Source: Spisula solida
Lineage: Eukaryota > Mollusca > Bivalvia > Venerida > Mactridae
Direction of reading: 5' to 3'
NCBI GenBank assembly: GCA_947247005.1
Contig: OX365955.1
Coordinates: 134,001 to 198,000, forward strand
DNA length: 64,000 bases
Position 1 is the first letter of the stretch; each line of letters opens with the position of its first letter. Positions 24,099 through 34,975 of the stretch are shown here, one piece after another. The notes beneath the pieces are model-generated. The model saw only the letters and a list, made by a program, of their open reading frames with translations. It did not search any database and was not told the DNA's origin. Both the position numbers and the translations under genes were made by a program.

Positions 24099-24726
24099 TC
24101 GCGTTATGTGATATTTATTCATTTGTACAAGGATTACACGAACGCGGATTTCTCAAGGGACTTTCCATTACGATTAACGATTACACATCGATATATGGTC
24201 ATGTGACCGATCTTACCCACCCGCGTCGGGTACAAAATAGACAGACATTTAAAGCATAGGTACATTGTGTACCATAATAAACATTTTGTATTATATTGAC
24301 ATATATGTATAAATATGCATGTACTATGTTTCTTTATATGCATAATTTTGTATACATGTAAATACACCGTTCTATTGAATATATTAGGAACCCAACTTTA
24401 CGTCTGAACATGAACAATTTGTTTAAATACATAAAGTATCTTCATACTATTAGATATAACTTTGAAGTGGTTTTGCCATTCTCGTCGTATACGACTAATG
24501 TTACTAATTTGCACACTAGTGCGTTTCAAACATGTTTTTGGTCTAAACATATATATTTGATGAATACTATACACAATGTTTCTATAAACCATATACGTTG
24601 CTTTAACTGTGAACTTGAACTATACATACATCATCATATATTTCATAACATTATACACACCATCTTTTTTCACATCTACTGCACTTCCACGTTTAATTCC
24701 TTCCTAAAGAATCATCATTCAATTAG
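24099..24726 (+). other. Inter-ORF spacer of the full-length LINE
   Basis: This AT-rich 628-bp gap is long for a LINE. It contains an open frame of 106 codons (24410-24730) whose TGA overlaps the ORF2 ATG as ATGA. Its product is His/Ile/Asn-rich with no recognisable domain, so I do not call it a gene. Confidence 0.5.
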
Positions 24727-27700
24727 ATGACAACTTCATTACACTTAATATCCCTAAATACTCAGGGCTTAAGGGATAAGCATAAACGTGCCCGCTTATT
24801 GCAATGGTTAATACACCAAAAAGCAGATATAACGTTTTTACAAGAAACTCATTTTACGGTTGACCTTGAAACTGTTCTTTATAATGAATTTGATAAATGG
24901 GAACAGTACCATTCGTTCGGATCGAATAATAGTAAAGGCTGCTCCATCTTAATAAATAAGTCAATAACATGTAATGTGTTAGATTCCTTCACTGGAAACA
25001 ATAACGGAAGATTCGTCCTACTTAACATTGAGTATAACAATAATATAATTACATTAATAAACATATATGCTCCTAATGACAAAGAAATCAGAAACGTGTT
25101 TTTCAAAAACCTATCTGAACATATTGCGGAACATTCACAAGGAATAAAAATAGTTGGAGGAGATTATAACGAAACATTACATAACATTGACAGAATTACA
25201 ATATCAAATAAAACCAATAAGCATCCAAACTTAAATGATTTGATGAAGTCACACAATTTAATTGATATATGGAGAACTTTAAATAAAACAAAAACACAAT
25301 TTACATGGCGTAGAAAAAATGGAACCGAAAAAAGCAGAATTGATTTTTGGCTCATTGAAGAAAACCTTAGTCCAATCATTTTGTCAACAGACATTCGTCC
25401 TGCCCTGATTAAATATACTGACCATCTAGCAATTTCACTTAAACTAAAACCACCTATAGAAAGAGGACCAGGTTTTTGGAAACTTAACAAAGCATATTTA
25501 TGCGATACCGAATATTGCGATGAAATAGTGGCTATGATTGAAAGCTTAACGACATTAAACATTACAAATCATAGAACAAAATGGGAAATATGTAAAAATA
25601 ACACAAGAGAAATAACAATTAAATATTCTAAAAAGAAGTCAAAGGAAAGAAAATGCAAATTATCTTATCTAGAAAAGCAACTAAATGAACTATATAAAAA
25701 GGACTTAAATACAAACAATGAGGCAATAAAAACACAAATCACCAATATTGAAGGGGAAATTGAAAATATCTATAGTTTCAAAGCTAAAGGGGCACAAATA
25801 CGCTCACGGGTGTTATTGTTAGAAGACGACGAAAAAAACACAAACTATTTTTTAAATCTTGAAAACTCTAGACAAACACGAAAAGTTATTAACTCATTAT
25901 CAACAAATGGAAACATAATTACTGATAAAGAAACCATATTGGAAGAAACTGTAAAATTTTATGAAAATCTTTACCAAAGTTCACATGTAGTCGGTGACGA
26001 ATACTTAAACTCAACGGACACTGATAACACTTTAAACGATAATGAAGCTAAAGAATGTGAAGGACCAGTCACATATGACGAAGCTACAAATGTTATCAAC
26101 ATAATGAAAACAAATAAAAGTCCAGGTCTGGACGGACTGCCAATAGAATTTTATAAAACTTTTTGGAAACAAATAATGCATTTGGTAGTTGATTCTTTAA
26201 ATGAAGGTTTTGACAACGGTGAACTCTCTTTCACGCAAAAACAAAGCGTATTTTCACTACTATTTAAAAAAGGAGATCCTAATAATTTAGAAAACTGGCG
26301 ACCTATATCTCTTCTCAACACTGACTATAAAATTTTAGCAAAGGTTTTAGCCATGCGCTTACAGAAAGTACTACCAAGTATCATAAGCCACGACCAACAA
26401 GGGTTCATTAAAAACAGATATATTGGATACAACATAAGACAAATTCAAGACGTTATTGATTACAAAAACATAACAAACACTCCAGGAGCTGTCTTATTTT
26501 TAGATTTCAAAAAAGCTTTTGATACAATCGAATGGTCATTTCTACACAAATCTTTGTTGAAATTCGGATTTAAAGATTCCTTTATACAATGGGTAAACGT
26601 TATGTATACCAATATTACCTCATGTTTAATAAATAATGGTTGGAGTTCCAAATTTTTTAAAATACATCGTGGCGTCAGACAAGGATGCCCATTATCAGCA
26701 CTTCTATTTATTATTGTCGCTGAAATAATGGCAATTAAACTAAGAAACACCACAACATTTAAAGGAATAGAAATAAAAGTCGGAACAGATGTTAATAACA
26801 AAAATAAACATATCAAACTTACTCAGTTAGCAGACGACACAACAATATTCATACAAAATGAAAATGAAATAAAAATATCTCTAGAAATAATCGAAGAATT
26901 TGGTAAATATTCAGGTCTAAAACTAAATAGAAATAAAACGCAAGGACTCTGGATAGGTAGTTCTAAAACCAATACACACAATGTCGATAACATAGAGTTT
27001 ACGAATGCATATGTTAAAGCATTAGGCATTTACTTTGGTAATAGCTACAATGAATGTGAAGATCTAAACTGGCAAAATAAAATTGAAATATGTAAGCATC
27101 TGATACAAAAATGGCAAAAACGAAAACTAACCTATTACGGGAAAATAACAATAATCAAAAGCTTAATACTTCCAAATCTGACATACTTAATGCAAGCAAT
27201 GTCCACTCCCAAACAAATTATAAAACAGGTCACTAAACTATTCTCAGATTTTCTTTGGAGCAATAAACGTGAAAAAATTAAAAGAACAACACTAATAGGA
27301 AATAAACTTGACGGAGGCTTAAGCATGGTTGATATAGACAGTTATGTAAATTCCCTTATACTAAAATGGATCCTAAACTTAAGATCATCTTATAACGCAA
27401 ACTGGAAGATTATTCCTTGTTTATTACTGAACCAATTCGGTAAAGGACTATTAATATTTGAAATGAACACAGATAACTTAAAATCGCTCCCTAACACTAA
27501 AACAACATTGCCCTCTTTCTATGTAAATATCATAGATACATGGATTAAATACAACAACCTTTCAACTATAACAGCACCAAAATCATTCAGTACAATCAGG
27601 AACCAAATCATATGGGGCAATAGGTATATCAAATTTAAAGGAAAATGTCTCATATTTAACTCATGGATAAATTCGGATATATTATTTGTTAATGACTTAA

Positions 27701-28476
27701 TTGATATAAACGGCAAAATAAGCGAACGCAAAATATATGATAAGCTTAAAAATAAAACAAACTGGATTTCAGAAAGTGAAACTATTAAAAAGGCAATATC
27801 CTCAGAATGGAAGACAAAAATCCAAACAACAGAATCAGTTAAAACTATCATTAAAACTCAATTACGATTTACAAATACGAAATTCATTAAAAGCAAGGAC
27901 TACTACTTAGAATTCATCAAAAGAAAATTCGAAACACCTTATCTACATAAACATTGGGAATCAAGCTTTAATAAAAACATCAATTGGCTTAGCTACTACT
28001 ATTTCATAAATAAAGTACTCGTCGACAATCGCGTCAAACAATTTAAATATAAACTGTTGCACAATATAATTGCCACAAATGAAAATCTCTACAAATGGAA
28101 AATATTCACTTCCACAAACTGCTTACACTGTGGGGCTTTAGAAAACTTAAATCACTTTTTTATAACATGTCCTTACATGGACTCATTCTGGGAAAAGATA
28201 CTCAACATATTTTCAGAAAATGGCATAAACAACAAAATAAACTCTTTAGAATATATAATAATAGGTTATAAAATCATGTATAAACAATATGAAATAATAA
28301 ATGTAATATTAAGTCTAATAGGATACTCTATTTATAAAGATTATTTTAAAAGTGAACGTAGGAAAAACAAAACTAACATTCTCCAAATATTATGTATTGA
28401 TTTAGACACATTATCTCGATATATTACAAATATAAATATTACAAATATAAAAATAAAGAAAGCTCAGATTTCATGA
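24727..28476 (+). CDS. LINE ORF2: endonuclease and reverse transcriptase, 1249 aa
   Basis: This protein nicks target DNA and copies the element RNA at the nick in the nucleus. The APE-type endonuclease shows N11, QE40TH, GGD146YN148, SRID206F and D232H233. The RT palm shows N523WRPISLLN, FLD593FKKAFD, GVRQGCPLSALLF and the catalytic LAD703D704T. The C-terminus carries a CX2CX7HX4C zinc motif (C1132, C1135, H1143, C1148; HFFITC). Length matches L1/Tx1 ORF2. An in-frame TAG sits immediately before the ATG, so the start is fixed and ORF2 cannot be made by frameshift from ORF1. All key catalytic residues are present, with no stop or frameshift. Confidence 0.93.
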   Translation: MTTSLHLISLNTQGLRDKHKRARLLQWLIHQKADITFLQETHFTVDLETVLYNEFDKWEQYHSFGSNNSKGCSILINKSITCNVLDSFTGNNNGRFVLLNIEYNNNIITLINIYAPNDKEIRNVFFKNLSEHIAEHSQGIKIVGGDYNETLHNIDRITISNKTNKHPNLNDLMKSHNLIDIWRTLNKTKTQFTWRRKNGTEKSRIDFWLIEENLSPIILSTDIRPALIKYTDHLAISLKLKPPIERGPGFWKLNKAYLCDTEYCDEIVAMIESLTTLNITNHRTKWEICKNNTREITIKYSKKKSKERKCKLSYLEKQLNELYKKDLNTNNEAIKTQITNIEGEIENIYSFKAKGAQIRSRVLLLEDDEKNTNYFLNLENSRQTRKVINSLSTNGNIITDKETILEETVKFYENLYQSSHVVGDEYLNSTDTDNTLNDNEAKECEGPVTYDEATNVINIMKTNKSPGLDGLPIEFYKTFWKQIMHLVVDSLNEGFDNGELSFTQKQSVFSLLFKKGDPNNLENWRPISLLNTDYKILAKVLAMRLQKVLPSIISHDQQGFIKNRYIGYNIRQIQDVIDYKNITNTPGAVLFLDFKKAFDTIEWSFLHKSLLKFGFKDSFIQWVNVMYTNITSCLINNGWSSKFFKIHRGVRQGCPLSALLFIIVAEIMAIKLRNTTTFKGIEIKVGTDVNNKNKHIKLTQLADDTTIFIQNENEIKISLEIIEEFGKYSGLKLNRNKTQGLWIGSSKTNTHNVDNIEFTNAYVKALGIYFGNSYNECEDLNWQNKIEICKHLIQKWQKRKLTYYGKITIIKSLILPNLTYLMQAMSTPKQIIKQVTKLFSDFLWSNKREKIKRTTLIGNKLDGGLSMVDIDSYVNSLILKWILNLRSSYNANWKIIPCLLLNQFGKGLLIFEMNTDNLKSLPNTKTTLPSFYVNIIDTWIKYNNLSTITAPKSFSTIRNQIIWGNRYIKFKGKCLIFNSWINSDILFVNDLIDINGKISERKIYDKLKNKTNWISESETIKKAISSEWKTKIQTTESVKTIIKTQLRFTNTKFIKSKDYYLEFIKRKFETPYLHKHWESSFNKNINWLSYYYFINKVLVDNRVKQFKYKLLHNIIATNENLYKWKIFTSTNCLHCGALENLNHFFITCPYMDSFWEKILNIFSENGINNKINSLEYIIIGYKIMYKQYEIINVILSLIGYSIYKDYFKSERRKNKTNILQILCIDLDTLSRYITNINITNIKIKKAQIS

Positions 28477-28676
28477 AGAAATTTTGTCAATCTCTCAACA
28501 TTCCCTAATTTCATTTATGATATCTTAATTTAAACATACAGCTTTAGAAATAAAAAACTGGCAAAATTTGTAAACTTTACAACTTTATTATTAAAATATT
28601 GTTACATCATTTATTGTATATATGTACACTATGTATATTGTAACCTGTTGTGAATAAAATATAGAAAGAAAAAAAA
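28477..28676 (+). other. LINE 3' UTR and A-rich tail
   Basis: AT-rich 3' UTR with AATAAA near 28652 and an imperfect A tail (AGAAAGAAAAAAAA) ending at the right target duplication. Confidence 0.8.
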
Positions 28677-28690
28677 AGATTCAAGTAGTT
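28677..28690. repeat. Right target-site duplication of the full-length LINE
   Basis: AGATTCAAGTAGTT, identical to 22854-22867. Confidence 0.92.
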
Positions 28691-29098
28691 ACCACTGTTT
28701 CTAAAACGACGCCTTAACCACGTAATTTTAAGGGCTTGTATGAAATGATCCAAACTAACATTGTCAAAATTTTGTGTTATAATATTTCCTTTAATTTTAT
28801 CCGGGCCATTATTCCATATCAATTTAAAGAACAAATTCTGAATATGGTTTATAACTTCTTGGCTAGGGTTAGGTAATCCAATTATCAGATGATTTAATTT
28901 TGGTAAAGCTAATGTTTTTAGAACTGTATTCTTTCCCAGCGGGACTATTCGTTAGTGTCTTTATCTCTTCTATCTAACTCTCATAATTTATTTTTACGAT
29001 TTCATTTAAGTCAATTGTAAATGTAAAACCAAGTAATTTAAATTTTCCTTTAGGCCAATTTAAGCTCAGATCAGGACACAGAATAATATTGCTATTTT
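28691..29098 (-). pseudogene. Old Tx1/L1-like LINE: region after the RT core
   Basis: Minus-strand reading gives KLLGFTFTIDLNEI (29000-29060), then after a damaged spot TVLKTLALPKLNHLI, FFKLIWNNGPDKIKGN and LDHFIQALKITWLRR. This is the conserved IWN-x-PDKI and F...ALK-TWLRR region that follows RT in Tx1-like LINEs. It joins 22261-22867 on one side and 30249-31090 on the other once the two insertions are removed. Confidence 0.78.
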
Positions 29099-30248
29099 TA
29101 GCTCACCTGTCACAAAGTGAGCTTTTGTGATCAATCTTCGTCCGTCGTCCGTCCGTCGTCCGCCGTCCGTCGTCCGTCAACAATTTGCTTGTGTATACAC
29201 TAGAGGTCACAATTTTGACTTAATCTTTATGAAACTTGGTCACAATGATCACCTAATCAAAATCTAGGTCAAGTTCGATATTGGGTTATCCGGGGTCCAA
29301 AACTAGGTCACAAGGTCAAATCATAGAAAAACCTTGTGTAGTCATTCGAGGTCACAATTTTGACATAATCTTTATGAAACTTGGTCACAATGATCATCTT
29401 AACAAAATCTAGGTCAAGTTCGATATTGGGTCATCCAGGATTAAAAAGTAGGTCACAAGGTCAAATCATAGAAAAACCTTGTGTATTCACTAGAGGTCAC
29501 AATTTTGACCTAATCTTTATGAAACTTGGTCACAATGATTGTCACAACAAAATCTAAGTCAAGTTTGATATTGGGTTATCTTGGGGGAAAAAACTAGGTC
29601 ATAAGGTCAAATCATAGAAAAACCTTGTGTAGTCATTAGAGGTCACAGTTTTAACCTAATCTTTATGAAACTCGGTCACAATGATCGCCTTAACGAAATC
29701 TAGGTCAAGTTCGATATTGGGTTATCCGGGGTCAAAAACTAGGTCACAAGGTCAAATCATAGAAAAACCTTGTGTAGTAACTAGAGGTCACAATTTTGAC
29801 CTAATCTTTATGAAACTTGGTCGCAATGATCATCACAACAAAATCTAGGTCAAGTTTGATATTGGGTCATCTTGGGTCTAAAACTAGGTCATAAGGTCAA
29901 ATCATAGAAAAACCTTGTATAGACACTAGAGGTCATTTTTTTGACTTAATCTTTATGAAACTTGGTCACAATGATCATCTCAATAAAATCTAGGTCGAGT
30001 TCGTGATTGGGTCATCCGGGGTCAAAAACTAGGTCACAAGGTCAAATCATAGAAAAACCTTGTATAGTCACTAGAGGTCACAATTTTAGCCTAATCCTTA
30101 TGAAACTTGGTCAGAGTGATCATCTCAACAAAATCTAGGTCATTATTGCGTCATATTGGGCCAATAACTAGGTCACTAGGTCAAATCACAGGTCTTGCAT
30201 GTACTGCTATAACAGGTGAGCGACCTAGGGCCCTTTGGGCCCTCTTGT
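29099..30248 (+). repeat. AGCTCACC dispersed repeat, copy 5, inside the old LINE
   Basis: Complete copy: left end TAGCTCACCTGTCACAAAGT with GTCCGTCGTCCGTCC, right end GGGCCCTTTGGGCCCTCTTG. About six internal units follow a period of roughly 144 bp. It separates the RT core from the downstream part of the old LINE and therefore inserted after it. Confidence 0.9.
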
Positions 30249-31090
30249 TCATAGAGCCTATTCAAACTGCCATTGTCTTGTCTATATTAATATGTAGTCC
30301 TGATATTTTAGCATAGAATTTTAAAACTTTGATTGTATTGACTAGTGACTTTTCGGAACCATCCAGTATCAATGTTGTATCATCAGCATACTGTGATATA
30401 AGGTATTCCTGACCACTAAGGTTGACACCTTTAATGTTCTTATTTAATTTGATCAATAACGAAAGTATTTCAGCACAAATAATAAACAAATAAGGGGATA
30501 AAGGGTCCCCTTGTCTGCATCCACGATGTACACAGAACCAGTCTGATAAATGGCCATTTATAATTACACATGATTGAATGTCTTTATAAAATACTTTTAT
30601 CCAGGATATAATCCCTGGCCCAAAATTGAAGAAATGAAGACATTTTCCCATGAATTTCCATGAGACAGAGTCAAAGGCTGTTGCAAAGTCAATTAGAAGC
30701 AGCATAGAAGGGGTTTGAGTTTGTTCCGTATAGTTCATTATATCATATATTAATCTTATATTTTCTCCCATGAAGCGACCTGGTATAAATCGAGTTTGAT
30801 CTTCACTTATTATGATTTTAAGAACATATTTTATGCGATTCGCTATTGCAGCGGATGCAATTTTGTCGGAAACATTGAGTTGGAATTGGTCTCCAGTTCT
30901 TTAAATATAGTTTGTCTTTATTGCCTTTGGGAATACATGTAATAACTCCTTGTTTTAAAGATACTGACAATTCTCCCGTTTCAAAGGCATGGTTAATTGA
31001 CCTGACAAGAAATATTCCAATTTTGGCCCAAAAAACTTTAAAGAAAGCTGCAGTAAAATCAGTATTTCCAGGTGATTTATTTATTGGTAG
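30249..31090 (-). pseudogene. Old Tx1/L1-like LINE: reverse transcriptase core
   Basis: On the minus strand the RT begins near 31090 with PGNTDFTAAFFKVFW and LKQGVITCIPKGNKD, then NWRP. After a frame change near 30900 it continues SAAIANRIKYVL, SEDQTRFIPGRFMGENIRL, the catalytic LIDFATAFDSVSW, GCRQGDPLSPYLFI and the YADDT box at about 30385-30400. A TGA interrupts the end (near 30263). Motif wording is Tx1-like. The endonuclease half is not found above 31.1 kb, so the copy is 5'-truncated or rearranged there. Confidence 0.85.
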
Positions 31091-31617
31091 TCGAACATGA
31101 ACATGATAATAATTCGTGACTCGCTGCTTTATATAAATGCGCTGTATAACGAGTTACCATAGTAAGAATTTGTAAACATTTGAAGAGCTTGCCGAAGATA
31201 AATCAGATTTCAGGTCAATTTTGTCTAAATAATGATGTTTTATCATTCTAATGAATAATGTTACAAAATGATACACATGCATTATGCAAGTGAAGTAATT
31301 ATGCAATACACACACGGATTTCCATGCCGACATCAGTTCGAACTTATATTTGAATACCATAGATGCCTCGAACACCCTAGATGCCTCGAACTATTTTCCC
31401 GGTCCGAAGGTAGTTCGAGGCATCGAAGTTCTACTGTACTATTGCTTGCTTTGTTAATATCGTCTACTACCACATTGTAGAAGATAGTTGCTATAGAATT
31501 AAACATCATTTCTTGAAGTTCACCAATGTGTAAAAGGGGGTTCACTCAACTGATAAATTTCTCCGCCTTGCAAGATAAACTTACTCATCCAGGCCACTTA
31601 CTTATTTTTCTCTATTT
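31091..31617. other. No gene; short foldback at 31380-31424
   Basis: GATGCCTCGAACT and its complement AGTTCGAGGCATC enclose an 18-bp spacer. The rest is unclassified AT-rich DNA. Confidence 0.5.
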
Positions 31618-31645
31618 TATGGACATGTATCAGCCATGAGTATTT
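31618..31645. repeat. Partial 58-bp satellite unit
   Basis: TATGGACATGTATCAGCCAT, one half-unit of the satellite found at 32285-33095, 34423-34490 and 36005-36300. Confidence 0.6.
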
Positions 31646-31812
31646 AAGAAATAGTTCACATCACTGAGGGCCCTATGGCATTATATGGACTGGCTAGTCA
31701 GCCCAAGTTGTGTATATGGACCGAAGCGAAGCTGAGGTCCATATACACAACGCGGGCTGACTAGCCAGTCCATATAATGTCATTGGGCCCGAAGTGATGT
31801 GAACTATTTCTT
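31646..31812. mobile_element. Foldback element, about 75-bp palindromic arms
   Basis: AAGAAATAGTTCACATCACT at the left pairs with AGTGATGTGAACTATTTCTT at the right. Complementarity runs almost unbroken (GCATTATATGGACTGGCTAG / CTAGCCAGTCCATATAATG; TTGTGTATATGGACC / GGTCCATATACACAA) to a 13-bp centre GAAGCGAAGCTGA. Confidence 0.85.
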
Positions 31813-32284
31813 ATATTATACCGAACATTCAATTTCAATATTAGAAATCTATATCTTTCTAACGCGAAAATACATTTGGTTTTAAATTTTTACACTACAG
31901 ATCACTATGGGGAGACCTAACATCTATGTTTGGTCTTCCTGCGTATTCACAAAATAACCTAGAAATGTGAAAAATGTTTTTTGGGGGAATTTTTATTCAA
32001 AACGTACATAAACTCGTAGCAAACGATCTAACAAAGAAAATGAATACCCACATGGCATGTTTCGGTTCAATAATAAACAAGTTACAGCAGTTTTTGTTAC
32101 TGGGAATAGCGTAAATTATGTTCTAAAAATAGAGCGTTCTATGTCACTGCCATAGTTACCTGCCGGTCCATATTATTTTGCCGGTCCATATTTTTTATAA
32201 TATTGACCGGCTGCTGTATCAGTCAGTCTATCGCTGGATATATTGACTGATTGGAATAACAAAGAAACAGTTGAATGAAATTAG
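31813..32284. other. No gene seen
   Basis: AT-rich DNA; CCGGTCCATATT occurs twice near 32165-32190. Nothing else supportable. Confidence 0.35.
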
Positions 32285-32545
32285 GGTGAGGTATAATATA
32301 ATAATATAGTACCTTGGCTGATAGGGACATATCATGGACATATATCAGCCATGAGTGTAATAATATAGTAGCTTGGCTGATAAGACATATTATGGACATG
32401 TATCAGCTATGAGTATAATAATATAGTAGCTTGGCTGATAGGGACATATTATGGACATGTATCAGCCAACAGTATAATAATATAGTACATTGGCTGATGA
32501 GACATATCATGGACATGTATCAGCCAACGGTATAATAATATGGTA
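32285..32545. repeat. 58-60-bp hairpin satellite, block 1
   Basis: Units of AGTATAATAATATAGTA-CC, TTGGCTGAT, ACATATTATGGACATGT and ATCAGCCAA. Each unit contains the inverted pair TTGGCTGAT/ATCAGCCAA about 20 bp apart. About four units. Confidence 0.9.
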
Positions 32546-32642
32546 TAATATTTATGTTACTATATATAGTAACAAATTTGCATTGAACAAAAAGTATTAT
32601 GCGCCCTTTTAAAGTATTATCAGCTTTTGGCCCGCCTCATGC

Positions 32643-32668
32643 AGGGCTATTATCATGATAATAGCCCT
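32643..32668. repeat. Perfect 26-bp palindrome
   Basis: AGGGCTATTATCA followed immediately by its exact complement, with no loop. It lies in a 250-bp insertion between two satellite blocks. Confidence 0.85.
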
Positions 32669-32802
32669 TGGAAGACGTACACGCGCAATGTTTCGTCATT
32701 TGCATCTTAAAGTGGCAGCCGCCGAGAGTAGGCCTTCTCGAATCACTTGCAATCCAGATTGATGGATAAGGACAAGCAGGATAGCACATTTCAAAATTGC
32801 AT

Positions 32803-33095
32803 TAGCCAACAGTATAATAATATAGTATCTTGGCTGATAGGGACATATTATGGACATGTATCAGCCATGAGTGTAATAATATGGTACCTTGGCTGATGAG
32901 ACATATTATTGACATGTATCAGCCAACAGTATAATAATATAGTAGCTTGGCTGATAGGGACATATTATGGACATGTATCAGCTATGAGTATAACAATATG
33001 GTACCTTGGCTGATAGGGACATATTATGGACATGTATCAGCCAACAGTATAATAATATAGTACCTTGGCTGATAGAGACATATTATGGACATTTA
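32803..33095. repeat. 58-60-bp hairpin satellite, block 2
   Basis: About five more units of the same satellite, alternating GATAGGGACAT and GATGAGACAT versions. Confidence 0.9.
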
Positions 33096-33130
33096 TCATG
33101 CAACTGCCATGGTAACTGCCTGATAACACA

Positions 33131-33161
33131 TGACCTGAGAACATTAAGTGTTCTCAGGTCA
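33131..33161. repeat. 31-bp hairpin palindrome
   Basis: TGACCTGAGAACA, loop TTAAG, then TGTTCTCAGGTCA: a 13-bp perfect stem. A further CTGAGAACAC follows at 33178. Confidence 0.8.
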
Positions 33162-34294
33162 ATAGGCTGCTAGTAGCCTGAGAACACTTTTTGGCTCCGC
33201 CCACAAATCACGGACTATTTTCCCATTTCTCATTCCTTCTGAAATTGACCTAGATATTATTGAAAACTAGTAAAATATACTTTTGATAGATAATATTTAT
33301 TCAAAGTTTAGATTTACAACCAACAACAGCAATATTTCTTCGCCAGGTAGGGCTACGACAGTGTAATTGTTCTTGAATTCATACGGGTCATCCACGGATC
33401 AATCGTTTGGGAAAGGCCCTGAAAAAAACAATAAACACACATAAATCCACAGGCATAGTTTTATCAAAGATAAATAAACATAAAAGGTATGCATAGCCAA
33501 CGGTACTGCATCAAATACACTGGACAAAATGCAAATTTGAACTCATCTGCACTCGATACGATGCGCATACAAAATCGTTGAAAATGAAAAAATCCGACAT
33601 TTTTGGCGAATCTTAAGACTAAGTGTGTCAGTTAAATCATTGTTAGAATTCAGTGTACATACGGTTTATACATAGGTTAAACATAAAAATTATAATAGGC
33701 TCTTCAACAAGATAATATCTTACCATATTCTATTTCCATCTGTTTCCCAAGCATTGAGGTCTCCCTACTGCCATTCTCCACCCACTAACTTGACTAAGAC
33801 GTGTACTGTAAGCGTGTATAAACTGTTATAAAAAGTTATTTCCCCCGTCCGGAATTCAATTTTGCACTGACAGTTTCCACAAACAACCCAGTGTATCACA
33901 CAGTCCATGTTTATATTTATTCCAAGGCATTGTTAAGAATAACAGACGTAGTAACGACCCTGTTCACACACGTACGTCATTGATGATTCATCCAGAAAAC
34001 TTCCAAAAATTCATGAGCGAAATTTTATTCTACTTTTATGACACGATGTAGTTATTTGGTAATACTATTTACTAAGATTTCCCGTTCTGAATATACAATT
34101 CAAATATTTTATTTTTTAATATTTCTTTTGTTAAGCAGCGTGGAATTGAGAACTATTTTTGCGCGCGGAAGCACATTTAGTTGGGTTATTCGGCGAGATT
34201 ACTGGATCTACTAAAACCCGCATCTCGGTTGTAACTTTAAAAATTGAGGATTTACGTCCCTTACTTGTTCCGTGATGCTGGTTGCATGATAAAT
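33162..34294. other. No gene seen
   Basis: Unclassified AT-rich DNA; no domain or tandem repeat recognised on either strand. Confidence 0.35.
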
Positions 34295-34422
34295 AGAAAC
34301 TCGGGTCACTGTCCGGATCGAACAATGTTATCAGACTCGGCGATATCGTCAAAGGCTCGCCACCCGGGCGATATCACCTCGCCTGATAACATTGTTCTCA
34401 CCGGACAGTGACCCGAGTTTCT
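34295..34422. mobile_element. Foldback element, 128 bp
   Basis: AGAAACTCGGGTCACTGTCC at the left pairs with GGACAGTGACCCGAGTTTCT at the right; AACAATGTTATCAG pairs with CTGATAACATTGTT further in. The centre is GC-rich with CGATATCG/CGATATCA. Confidence 0.85.
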
Positions 34423-34490
34423 CTATGTATCAGCCAACAGTATAATAATATAGTAGCTTGGCTGATGAGACATATTATGGACATTTATTA
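34423..34490. repeat. 58-bp hairpin satellite, block 3 (one unit)
   Basis: TGTATCAGCCAACAGTATAA ... TTGGCTGATGAGACATATTA, one unit between the foldback and the Crypton-like segment. Confidence 0.8.
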
Positions 34491-34975
34491 ATTGGCTATA
34501 CAATATTAGGCGCGTTTTCACTCCAAATGCAGGGCCGATACGAAGCTCACCTCGACATTATGGACAAAAAACTCGACCATTATGGGAAAAACGCGGCCTT
34601 TATGAAAAAACTCGGCCATTATGAGATTCGGGCATTCTGATTGGCTGTCTAGCTCGGCCATTATGAAACCAGTGGTTCTCTTGGAAAAAAATAGCCGCCA
34701 TTTTGAATTTCACTAAATTTATCTATTCTGAATGTTTTTAAAGACGAGGGCCCTTTCTGTGATGACTTAAAACATCGGAATAGCGCTAAATGTCGATCGG
34801 GTTAGACGGCTTATATATAGTCCTTGGATTACGTCATCGTATATCGTATCGTATATACTGAGCACGTCATCAGCAGCGGCGGCACAAAATTGAACACAGG
34901 GGAGCGTATTCTGAGCCAGTTGGTAAATCATTTGTTGACTCTTTGTTGACAAAGTGAATTACGTTGAAGTAACTA

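Larger units (their letters stand above)
22868..28676 (+). mobile_element. Full-length LINE (L1/Tx1-like), 5.8 kb, intact ORFs
   Basis: The element carries a 157-bp 5' UTR, ORF1 (23025-24098), a 628-bp inter-ORF spacer, ORF2 (24727-28476) and a 200-bp 3' UTR. The 3' UTR ends AATAAAATATAGAAAGAAAA plus an A run. A perfect 14-bp duplication flanks it. Both large ORFs are uninterrupted, so it looks like a recent and possibly still competent insertion. It lies in opposite orientation inside an older LINE of the same broad clade. Local sequence is very A-rich on the sense strand, as is typical of L1-type elements. Confidence 0.92.

Noticed and set aside
24410..24730. 106-codon frame in the LINE spacer as a third protein
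   Set aside because: Low-complexity composition and no domain. Kept only as a possible translational-coupling feature.
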